This document shows positions 1-5,422 of a stretch of DNA of 8,298 nucleotides, piece by piece (position 1 is the first letter of the stretch; each line of letters starts with the position of its first letter). Both the position numbers and the translations under genes were made by a program. The stretch spans positions 1 through 8,298 of the forward strand of contig SKOM01000005.1 in the NCBI GenBank assembly GCA_007120095.1, in the 5' to 3' direction. Under the pieces are notes generated by a model. The model was given only the letters and a program-made list of their open reading frames with translations. It did no database searches and was not told the DNA's origin. This DNA is from Candidatus Competibacteraceae bacterium (lineage in GTDB: Bacteria > Pseudomonadota > Gammaproteobacteria > Competibacterales > Competibacteraceae).

Positions 1-5
1 ATATA

Positions 6-19
6 TTATATCATCTTAT
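6..19 (-). promoter_or_regulatory. Copy 1 of the WTAWGATGATATAA motif
   Basis: On the minus strand this reads ATAAGATGATATAA. It begins about 10 bp beyond the stop codon of the Tus-like gene. With upstream bases it shares an exact 17-bp stretch (AAAATAAGATGATATAA) with copy 4. It runs on into TATAAT, so it contains an extended -10 (TGATATAAT) pointing to the left, out of the window. I see no convincing -35 at 16-18 bp. Candidate roles are a Ter-like site for the adjacent Tus homologue or a promoter for a gene beyond the left edge. Confidence 0.6.
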
Positions 20-29
20 TTTTAATTGA

Positions 30-911
30 TTACCTATATCGTGCTTGATAACGATGGATATTTAATAATGGTATAAACGGTTCATCCTCAATCCGGACAT
101 CAGAACGCCGTAAACGCTGACTGCCTACCGGCTCCGGTGGTATGGGCACAAAGTCGGGTAAGGGTTCGTCAGGACGTAGCGGAATCAGCACGGGTAGGGG
201 TGTTTGTACCAAACGTCTTTCATCATTTGCAAATAAAATATTAGCGCGTAAATGTGGGCGTACCGGTCGAATACGGGCCAAAGGCTCGTTGATCGACAAA
301 CGTGACAGTTTTTCTAAAGCTTGCCGGGTATGGACGGTTTCAGTGCGCCGTTCTAACAAACGCCGTGCTTCAGCGACACTGGTGCGCTGAATAGTGCGGC
401 CTTGTTTTGACCAGGTAAAGCCGACTTTCAGGGGACGGCGCTCCAATATGGTGATATGCCGGTACGCCTGTTTAAGATTCAATCGGGCTGCCCCCATCCG
501 TTGCATGGTTTGCGCAACCGCATGGTGGCGTTTATGGAGTGTTTCCAGCAGGCGGTCGGTTCGCGCTTTATTGTGGTTTTTCACGGCGAGTACGGCCTGT
601 TTAAATTCATCCTTGGCTTGATTGCAGTGCCGTGCTGCCGTCAGCGTGGCAGCAGAAACGCCCAGCAGACCAGGGCAGGTAACAGTATCGCGGCCTTCTT
701 GATCCTCGGTGTACCAAAGTTGTTGATACAGCCGTGCGGCTTTATGCCGACTGTCTAGCGATTCGGCTTGTTCCGTTTCAGTGCGTGATACCCAGCATGG
801 CAGCCGATAATCGTCCAGCAGTTGTCGGCAAAACTGCGGCAGTATTTCCATGAACGCTTCAAAACGCTCGAAAATTTCTAAGTTCTGTACAGATTGTTGT
901 TCTCCAAGCAT
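30..911 (-). CDS. tus: Tus-like replication terminus site-binding protein (Ter family)
   Basis: This 293-residue protein is probably a homologue of E. coli Tus (309 residues), which binds Ter DNA as a monomer and arrests the replicative helicase with polarity. By memory alignment several Tus blocks recur in order: the PGLLG block (about 80-84), AYRHITIL (149-156, Tus AYRTLTVL), VGFTW (163-167, Tus LRFGW), the RIRPV strand (213-217, Tus KIKRPV, which touches DNA bases) and QTPLPVLIP (236-244, Tus CPTPLIAL). The protein is rich in Arg and Lys, as expected for DNA binding. The ATG at 911 is preferred over an in-frame TTG at 923 because GAGG lies 6 nt before it. The Tus lock-pocket residues (Phe140, His144, Gly149) have no obvious equivalents in my alignment, so it may bind different sites or arrest forks less strongly. 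It lies downstream of cysB with a motif copy in its promoter region and another after its stop. Confidence 0.8.
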   Translation of the reverse strand: MLGEQQSVQNLEIFERFEAFMEILPQFCRQLLDDYRLPCWVSRTETEQAESLDSRHKAARLYQQLWYTEDQEGRDTVTCPGLLGVSAATLTAARHCNQAKDEFKQAVLAVKNHNKARTDRLLETLHKRHHAVAQTMQRMGAARLNLKQAYRHITILERRPLKVGFTWSKQGRTIQRTSVAEARRLLERRTETVHTRQALEKLSRLSINEPLARIRPVRPHLRANILFANDERRLVQTPLPVLIPLRPDEPLPDFVPIPPEPVGSQRLRRSDVRIEDEPFIPLLNIHRYQARYR

Positions 912-937
912 AGACGGCCTCAAAAAAGCGCTAATTT

Positions 938-965
938 ATTATATCATCATATAGATAACAACCAA
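938..965 (-). promoter_or_regulatory. Probable promoter of the Tus-like gene
   Basis: On the minus strand a TTGGTT hexamer (960-965) is separated by 16 bp from a perfect TATAAT (938-943), which has an upstream TG giving an extended -10. Transcription would start near 931, leaving a leader of about 20 nt with GAGG 6 nt before the ATG at 911. The -35 is only a partial match, but the extended -10 compensates. The -10 is part of motif copy 2, so any protein bound there would compete with RNA polymerase. Confidence 0.55.
939..952 (-). promoter_or_regulatory. Copy 2 of the WTAWGATGATATAA motif, upstream of the Tus-like gene
   Basis: On the minus strand this reads ATATGATGATATAA. It sits in the 60-bp gap between cysB and the Tus-like gene and overlaps that gene's likely -10. 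In E. coli, TerB lies in the same place relative to tus and Tus represses its own synthesis from it. This positional match is the best argument that the motif is the binding site of the encoded protein. The sequence alone does not exclude a simple extended -10. Confidence 0.6.
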
Positions 966-971
966 GAAATA

Positions 972-1931
972 TTAATACAATGGCAGATCCAAACCTGTTA
1001 GCACCGAGAGATCACCCCGCTGACAAGCAGCAACTCGACCAGCAGTTAAATGAGGTGCAAATAACACCATAAACTCATACATAAATTGACGTAAATAAAG
1101 ACTGCGGCGAAACCCGATGCTGGTTAAGCTGGATTCAAACAAGTGATCAACATCGCGTCGGATCAAATCAGCGTCTAACAGAGTATCGTGTGCCATGCGG
1201 GCAATAATGCCAATGCCCAATCCCGTGCGCACATAAGTTTTAATCACATCAGCATCTGTAGCAGTTAATACCACATTCGGCTGCAGTTGCTGTTGACGAA
1301 AAGCAATGTCCAATTGTGAGCGTCCAGTAAAACCAAAGACATAAGTAATTAAGGGGTACTGAGCAATCGCCGCTAAAGTCAGCTCTGTAACACTGATTAA
1401 CGGATGATCGACCGGCATAATGATCGAGCGATTCCAGCGATAACAGGGCAACATCACCAGATCTTCGAATAACTCCAACGCTTCAGTTGCAATAGCGAAG
1501 TCAACCTGTCCCGATACCGCCATCTGGGCTATTTGAGTTGGTGACCCCTGATGAATTTGCACCGCAACATTTGGATAACGTTGTCGAAATTGACGAATAA
1601 CTGGGGGCAGGGCATAACGGGCCTGGGTATGTGTCGTAGCAATGCTGAGTTGACCGCATTGTTGATCACGAAATTCGGCTGCGTGTAAGCGGATGCTACG
1701 TACTTGCTGGAGGACTTCTTCAGCACGCTGAAATACCGCTTCGCCAGCTTCTGTCAATCCTGTTAAATGTTTACCGCTGCGCGTAAACAATTCGATTCCC
1801 AGTTCGTCCTCAAGCAGCTTGATTTGTTTACTGACCCCAGGTTGTGACGTGTACAAAGCATCCGCTGCCGCTGACATATTCATGCGCTGGTGAACAATTG
1901 TGACCAAATAGCGGAGTTGTTGTAGTTTCAA
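972..1931 (-). CDS. cysB: CysB, LysR-type regulator of cysteine biosynthesis
   Basis: CysB activates sulfate/thiosulfate uptake and assimilation genes in response to N-acetylserine and is antagonised by sulfide or thiosulfate. From a TTG start at 1931 the protein has 319 residues, the family's usual size being about 324. The N-terminal winged helix (about 1-60) holds the typical YTSQPGVSKQ recognition region. The effector domain keeps Thr100, Thr102, Gln103, Thr149 and Thr202, the sulfate-binding residues described for Klebsiella CysB, at exactly those numbers, which fixes the start. AGG lies 7 nt before the TTG. An open frame continues about 44 codons upstream, but that extension overlaps the recombinase gene and has no family counterpart. 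The C-terminal tail diverges from E. coli CysB. The gene follows the recombinase after 22 bp and is probably cotranscribed with it. Confidence 0.95.
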   Translation of the reverse strand: MKLQQLRYLVTIVHQRMNMSAAADALYTSQPGVSKQIKLLEDELGIELFTRSGKHLTGLTEAGEAVFQRAEEVLQQVRSIRLHAAEFRDQQCGQLSIATTHTQARYALPPVIRQFRQRYPNVAVQIHQGSPTQIAQMAVSGQVDFAIATEALELFEDLVMLPCYRWNRSIIMPVDHPLISVTELTLAAIAQYPLITYVFGFTGRSQLDIAFRQQQLQPNVVLTATDADVIKTYVRTGLGIGIIARMAHDTLLDADLIRRDVDHLFESSLTSIGFRRSLYLRQFMYEFMVLFAPHLTAGRVAACQRGDLSVLTGLDLPLY

Positions 1932-1953
1932 AGCAGTACCTGGTTTTAATTGG

Positions 1954-3108
1954 TTAATCGTTATCTTGGGAGCGCAAGCGATGCTGTTGCATAGCATCAT
2001 GCCAGTGAGCGTCTTCCGTGTGGAGATACAAACCCGTGGTATCCAGCTTAGCGTGCCGTGCACTGCGTTGCAGATGGCGCAGGCTAATACCGGCGTCAGC
2101 CTGATGGGTAATACTGGTATGCCTCAGCCAATGAGTCGAAGCACGGCGTAATTTTGCCGCCTTATGGACATCCTCACTGGCCAGGCGATCTGCTGCACGC
2201 GCTACCAGCTCCTTAACAATGCGATAAATCATATTAGCACTAATGCCCGCAGTGCCTTTAAGGTTTAGCACTAAAGGGGTTGTTTCACCAGGACATGGCA
2301 TCGGTGGCATACCGAGAAACTGCCGGTAGCGTTGCAGAGCCTGCACCATGTCTTTGTTTACCGGTACCCGTGCGGTTTTGGCACCTTTGCCGGTCACTTG
2401 CCACCACCAGCGACCGCGTAGTTCACAAAAATCGCCCATGCGATTTTCGGCGAGCTCACTGACTCTAGGCCCTAACAGATACAAAAAAGCCAGCACATAG
2501 CGGGCGCGCTCGTAATAGCGCCGTGCTTTATCGTCGTCTTGCGGTAAGTCAACAACGGTATTCCACAGGGCTTGCCATTGATCCAGCTCTAAAAAACGTT
2601 CAACACCTACGTGAGTTTGGGCACCATGGCGATCACGACGTTTTAACAATGCCAGTGGATTACCGGAAAGATAACCGGCTTTAACGAGATAAGTAAACAG
2701 AGCATTGATAATCAATAGTGCAGTACGGCGCGAACTGTGGCCGAGCGGCCCGATAAATGGTTTCCAGTGTTCGCTAAAACGTGGCGCTTTGGGGCCGCAC
2801 CACACATCATGCGGTTGTGGATCAGCTAAAAACTGTTCGTAGGCGAGACAATCTTCGCGGGTTAAACTGGATAAGGCTTTACCGCGCTCAATAAACGCCC
2901 AGAGCAACAGCCGTTCGGCTTCTTTGCGGTAGTGCCGTTGGGTTTGGGGGGAATCATGAAATTCGGCTAGCCAGGTTTGCACGGCCTGCATATCGTTGTC
3001 GGCACCAATCTGGCGAACGGTATCTGCCGACGCACGATTAGTCCCTTGACGTCCATCGAGCTGGGCTGGGATCGGTAGATGTTCGAGCGGTTGCGGCAAC
3101 AAAGCCAA
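1954..3108 (-). CDS. Tyrosine recombinase / integrase (phage-integrase family)
   Basis: This 384-residue site-specific DNA recombinase keeps the full catalytic set: Arg215 (GPRVSEL), a Lys in the beta-hairpin at 241 or 244 (GKGAKTARVPV), His326 and Arg329 (HWLRHT), His352 (RHAKLDTT) and the nucleophile Tyr361. His to Tyr spacing is the usual nine residues. A SAM-like core-binding domain occupies roughly residues 40-155. It is about 80 residues longer than XerC or XerD, with a long N-terminus and an insert around 95-125, so it is not a plain Xer protein. The TTG start at 3108 is supported by a perfect AAGGAGG 6 nt upstream (3115-3121). No att sites, tRNA target or phage genes are visible, so a domesticated or housekeeping recombinase is more likely than a recent integrase. 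It lies just upstream of cysB. Confidence 0.88.
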   Translation of the reverse strand: MALLPQPLEHLPIPAQLDGRQGTNRASADTVRQIGADNDMQAVQTWLAEFHDSPQTQRHYRKEAERLLLWAFIERGKALSSLTREDCLAYEQFLADPQPHDVWCGPKAPRFSEHWKPFIGPLGHSSRRTALLIINALFTYLVKAGYLSGNPLALLKRRDRHGAQTHVGVERFLELDQWQALWNTVVDLPQDDDKARRYYERARYVLAFLYLLGPRVSELAENRMGDFCELRGRWWWQVTGKGAKTARVPVNKDMVQALQRYRQFLGMPPMPCPGETTPLVLNLKGTAGISANMIYRIVKELVARAADRLASEDVHKAAKLRRASTHWLRHTSITHQADAGISLRHLQRSARHAKLDTTGLYLHTEDAHWHDAMQQHRLRSQDND

Positions 3109-3114
3109 TGGATG

Positions 3115-3121
3115 CCTCCTT
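3115..3121 (-). promoter_or_regulatory. Strong Shine-Dalgarno fixing the TTG start of the recombinase
   Basis: On the minus strand this is AAGGAGG, complementary to the 16S rRNA tail, 6 nt before the TTG at 3106-3108. The next ATG in frame is at residue 40, inside the protein. This site therefore decides the start codon. A strong ribosome site with a weak start codon gives moderate translation. Confidence 0.8.
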
Positions 3122-3263
3122 AAGGATTATTGTGTCAGCCATTTTACCGCAACCGCTTAACATGCGAAGCGTCCATACAACGATAAAAACGAGTCCAAAT
3201 GACCCTAATTATTCATTCATGATAATAGCCGTTATCTTGAATTATCACGGTTTCGTTTAATAT

Positions 3264-3279
3264 CGTTTTTCATAAAACG
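3264..3279. repeat. Small hairpin, CGTTTT-TCAT-AAAACG
   Basis: Six-base arms flank a 4-nt loop. A further AATAT/ATATT pairing extends the stem with a 2-nt bulge. It adjoins the 21-bp palindrome at the end of the DUF4389 gene and lies in the 183-bp gap before the recombinase. It is A+T-rich with no clear U-run, so a terminator role is weakly supported. Elsewhere the gap (3109-3291) holds a tandem ATTC ATTC and no gene. Confidence 0.4.
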
Positions 3280-3297
3280 TAATATTTAATATTACGT
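3277..3297. repeat. 21-bp perfect palindrome across the DUF4389 stop codon
   Basis: The arms are ACGTAATATT and AATATTACGT around a single central T. The TAA stop of the DUF4389 gene (3292-3294, minus strand) lies within the right arm. On the minus transcript the hairpin is followed by a short TTTTA. It may help 3' end formation or be a protein binding site, for example for a dimeric regulator or a recombinase. Confidence 0.55.
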
Positions 3298-3777
3298 ATT
3301 GCGATCTTGTCGGCTATCTGAAGACTCCGCTCGAGTATCATCTGAACGAACATCAGTAGCAGGATCAGTAGACGGCGGTGTTGGTTGATCCGCTGAGCTG
3401 CTGGATGAAGATAAATTTCTCAGCCAGTCTGGAAGCGGAAATCGATCGGAACAGAACAGCAAATACTCCCAAATCTGTCCGACGTAAGTTGCCAGCCTGC
3501 GGTTGAGATTATTCAATACGGTATTGGTACCACCGGTAAACAGCATAAACAGGAACTGGGTCAGAATCAGCAAACCAGTAACCCACAGCAATAATCTGAA
3601 TAAAAAGAAATAGATGACCGTAAACAGCACAAAGACAAACACAAAACGTAACCAGGTATTGGTATTGGAGACCCTTTGCCTGAGCTCCGGCGGCAATGCG
3701 CTGGCCATACGTGATACCCCATCCTTAGCTTTGGCTTGCACTTCCCTCGCTTTAGCTTGCATTTCTTGCTTATTCAT
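3292..3777 (-). CDS. DUF4389-family membrane protein
   Basis: This 161-residue inner-membrane protein probably belongs to the DUF4389 family, whose function is unknown. The N-terminus has two repeated QAKA blocks in a charged helix (about 6-20). Two adjacent membrane segments span about 44-80. The typical family tail follows: an asparagine-rich LNNLNRRLATYVGQIWEYLLF stretch, which here spans about 88-108, then RFPLPDW just after it. The last 35 residues are a Ser/Asp/Arg-rich, probably disordered tail. The ATG at 3777 has GGAG 6 nt upstream; an in-frame TTG at 3795 is possible but lacks a ribosome site. It is divergent from the vWA gene and 183 bp upstream of the recombinase, so it is probably its own unit. 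Confidence 0.75.
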   Translation of the reverse strand: MNKQEMQAKAREVQAKAKDGVSRMASALPPELRQRVSNTNTWLRFVFVFVLFTVIYFFLFRLLLWVTGLLILTQFLFMLFTGGTNTVLNNLNRRLATYVGQIWEYLLFCSDRFPLPDWLRNLSSSSSSADQPTPPSTDPATDVRSDDTRAESSDSRQDRNT

Positions 3778-3795
3778 AACATTCTCCGTAGTCAA

Positions 3796-3816
3796 TTCCG
3801 GTTCTAAAGACCGGGA
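3796..3816. repeat. Hairpin in the leader of the DUF4389 gene
   Basis: CCGGT (3798-3802) pairs with ACCGG (3810-3814) around a 7-nt loop, and two more pairs (one of them G-T) extend the stem. It lies 9 nt upstream of the GGAG of the DUF4389 gene, so it could affect translation or act as an operator. It is one of several CGGT/ACCG elements in this intergenic region. Confidence 0.4.
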
Positions 3817-3828
3817 AAGTTAAAAGAT

Positions 3829-3840
3829 CGGTGAAAACCG
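3829..3840 (+). repeat. CGGT-GAAA-ACCG mini-hairpin
   Basis: A four-base stem closes a GAAA loop, which is a stable GNRA tetraloop if transcribed on the plus strand. The stem is short and stops at a T-T mismatch. It sits in the divergent promoter region with the other CGGT/ACCG elements. Confidence 0.3.
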
Positions 3841-3866
3841 TGCACAAAATATCATGAAAGCGACAC

Positions 3867-3874
3867 ATTATAGT
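3867..3874. promoter_or_regulatory. Possible divergent -10 elements
   Basis: On the minus strand 3867-3872 is a perfect TATAAT pointing at the DUF4389 gene. On the plus strand 3869-3874 is TATAGT pointing at the vWA gene. Neither has a good -35 at 16-18 bp nor an upstream TG, so both are tentative. They are the best -10 matches in the 164-bp divergent gap (3778-3941). Confidence 0.3.
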
Positions 3875-3941
3875 GTAGTTTAGGAACCGTCGGTGTGTAA
3901 CATGAGTCTGGTGGACAGGAGAAAATTTTGGAATCCAGACA

Positions 3942-4628
3942 ATGTCACATGAACTTACGCCCTCCAGCGCTACTGAGGTTGCTGCTTTTCTTAAAGAAGT
4001 CAATACGCTACCTGCAAAAACGGGGCAAGGTCGACTTATTTTTGCATTAGACGCGACAGCAAGCCGTCAACCGACTTGGGATCAAGCCTGTGAGCTTCAG
4101 GACGCAATGTTTGAGGCTGTGTCACAAGTAGGCGGTCTGCAGGTACAGTTAGTGTGGTACAGAGGACAAGGAGAATTCAAGACCAGCCGGTGGTTTGCCA
4201 CTGCGGATCCATTAAGGCAGCACATGGTTCAAGTAAGATGCTTGGGGGGATTGACCCAAATCCGCCGAGTACTGGATCATGCCGCACGGGAATCCAAGCA
4301 CCATCCTGTTAACGCACTGGTATTTATTGGTGACTGTGTTGAAGAGCCGCCTGATGAGCTGTATCAACGCGGAGGTCAATTGGCCCTGCTTGGTATCCCG
4401 CTGTTTAGCTTTCATGAAGGTGGCGAATTGGGCGCTGCGTCGGTTTTGCGCGAATTGTCAAGTCTTACCGGCGGTGCCTATTGTCCGTTTGATCAAGGAA
4501 GCGCCGCGCAGCTCAAAGCACTGCTGAGTGCGGTGGCAATATATGCTGCTGGAGGACGTGCAGCATTAGAGTACTTTAGCCATAATCAGGGAAAAATCGT
4601 TAAACAACTGGTACATCAGATCAAATGA
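3942..4628 (+). CDS. von Willebrand factor A (vWA) domain protein
   Basis: This 228-residue protein has a vWA-like fold and no signal peptide or membrane segment, so it is probably cytoplasmic. A MIDAS-like metal site is visible: Asp37-Ala-Thr39-Ala-Ser41 (DxTxS, where the canonical form is DxSxS), Thr105 in GGLTQI and Asp131 in FIGDCVEE. Alternating hydrophobic strands (RLIFALD, LQVQLVWY, NALVFIGD, GIPLFSF) fit a Rossmann-like core. The ribosome site is weak (GGA 9 nt upstream), and a better AGGAG at 3917-3921 is too far from the ATG. Its stop overlaps the start of the J-domain gene (ATGA), implying coupled translation and a shared process. Such vWA proteins often work with AAA+ ATPases, and one lies two genes downstream. 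The exact substrate cannot be inferred. Confidence 0.78.
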   Translation: MSHELTPSSATEVAAFLKEVNTLPAKTGQGRLIFALDATASRQPTWDQACELQDAMFEAVSQVGGLQVQLVWYRGQGEFKTSRWFATADPLRQHMVQVRCLGGLTQIRRVLDHAARESKHHPVNALVFIGDCVEEPPDELYQRGGQLALLGIPLFSFHEGGELGAASVLRELSSLTGGAYCPFDQGSAAQLKALLSAVAIYAAGGRAALEYFSHNQGKIVKQLVHQIK

Positions 4629-5392
4629 TTTTAGTTTATGCAGTTCTGCTAACTTTGATTATTGGGGTTGGCTCCTTGGTCTTTCGTCAATGGGCTTATC
4701 ATGCAGGCCCTGTGCGTGCGCGCCAGGTACTTTGGCGCAGTGGACTGATTATTGCCGGGGCTATTGTAGTGATTATATTGCTACGTGCCGGGGCCATATT
4801 ATTGGCTCTGGCCGTCGCCCTGCTCCCGGTATTAAAACGTCTGCTGCCCTGGTTGATGATGTTTGCTCCTGCAGTGATGCGGTGGTACCGACACAACAGG
4901 AAGCAAACTTATTCTCAAGGTGATACAAATCAAAAACCGCGTTATTCGACTGTGACCACCCAGTTTCTGGTTATGATGCTCAATCACCGCGATGGCAGTA
5001 TGAGCGGCCAGGTGATTGACGGGCCGTATAAGGGTTCTGAGCTTGAACAATTGAGCGTGACAGAATTGATCGATCTGTTAACGCATTGTCAGGCTGACGC
5101 GCAATCGTTTGCCGTTTTACAGGCGTATCTTGACCGGGAACATCCGCAGTGGCGACAATCCGCCGGCTCTGCTAATGCTAATGATGATGCATCCTTTGAT
5201 CCGCAAGGACACCATACCATGAGTATTATGGAGGCCCGAGCTATTCTGGGTGTTGGTGATGTGGCCTCGCGAGATGAAATTATTCAGGCTCATCGACGTT
5301 TAATGCAGAAATTTCATCCGGATCGTGGCGGCAATGATTTTCTAGCTGCTCGTATTAATCAAGCTAAATCTTTGTTGATTAGAGATTTGTAA
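4625..5392 (+). CDS. Membrane-anchored J-domain (DnaJ/Tim14-like) protein
   Basis: This 255-residue protein is an Hsp70 co-chaperone with an N-terminal membrane anchor. Hydrophobic segments lie at about 1-20 and 37-90, ending in a basic MRWYRHNRKQ stretch. A variable cytoplasmic region (about 110-195) follows. The J domain is C-terminal (about 199-255) with the invariant HPD at 231-233 and a Tim14-style HPDRGG. It would recruit and stimulate DnaK at the inner membrane. The C-terminal placement resembles Tim14/Pam18 and bacterial DjlA-type proteins, not DnaJ. The start has no ribosome site but overlaps the vWA stop by ATGA, so it is probably translated by reinitiation. Confidence 0.85.
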   Translation: MILVYAVLLTLIIGVGSLVFRQWAYHAGPVRARQVLWRSGLIIAGAIVVIILLRAGAILLALAVALLPVLKRLLPWLMMFAPAVMRWYRHNRKQTYSQGDTNQKPRYSTVTTQFLVMMLNHRDGSMSGQVIDGPYKGSELEQLSVTELIDLLTHCQADAQSFAVLQAYLDREHPQWRQSAGSANANDDASFDPQGHHTMSIMEARAILGVGDVASRDEIIQAHRRLMQKFHPDRGGNDFLAARINQAKSLLIRDL

Positions 5393-5401
5393 TGTTTACA
5401 G

Positions 5402-5415
5402 TTATGATGATATAA
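5402..5415 (+). promoter_or_regulatory. Copy 3 of the WTAWGATGATATAA motif, before the TraB-family gene
   Basis: It reads TTATGATGATATAA in the 30-bp gap between the J-domain and TraB-family genes. As an extended -10 (TGATATAAG, 5408-5416) it pairs with TTGTAA (5387-5392) at an 18-bp spacing and would start transcription at or next to the ATG at 5423. As a Ter-like site it would face opposite to copies 1 and 2. Confidence 0.6.
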
Positions 5416-5422
5416 GATACCT

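Noticed and set aside
142..758. Several plus-strand frames opposite the Tus-like gene
   Set aside because: Their compositions are not protein-like and they lie entirely antisense to a gene with family-level similarity.
912..923. TTG start for the Tus-like gene
   Set aside because: No ribosome site precedes it, whereas the ATG at 911 has GAGG at a good spacing.
1932..2063. A 44-codon N-terminal extension of CysB
   Set aside because: It overlaps the recombinase gene, has no counterpart in CysB, and would shift the known pocket residues (100, 102, 103, 149, 202) out of register.
3140..3300. A dif site for XerC/XerD
   Set aside because: I looked for the near-invariant XerD arm TTATGTTAAAT on both strands and saw only partial matches (8 of 11 beside the palindrome, and a truncated TTCGCATGTTAA near 3156-3167) without the 11-6-11 layout.
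3778..3795. TTG start for the DUF4389 gene
   Set aside because: The GGAG at 3784-3787 lies inside that extension and serves the ATG at 3777.
5392..5415. Seven-codon frame overlapping the J-domain stop (TAATG) and ending in motif copy 3
   Set aside because: It has no ribosome site, encodes only MFTVMMI and has no parallel at the other copies.
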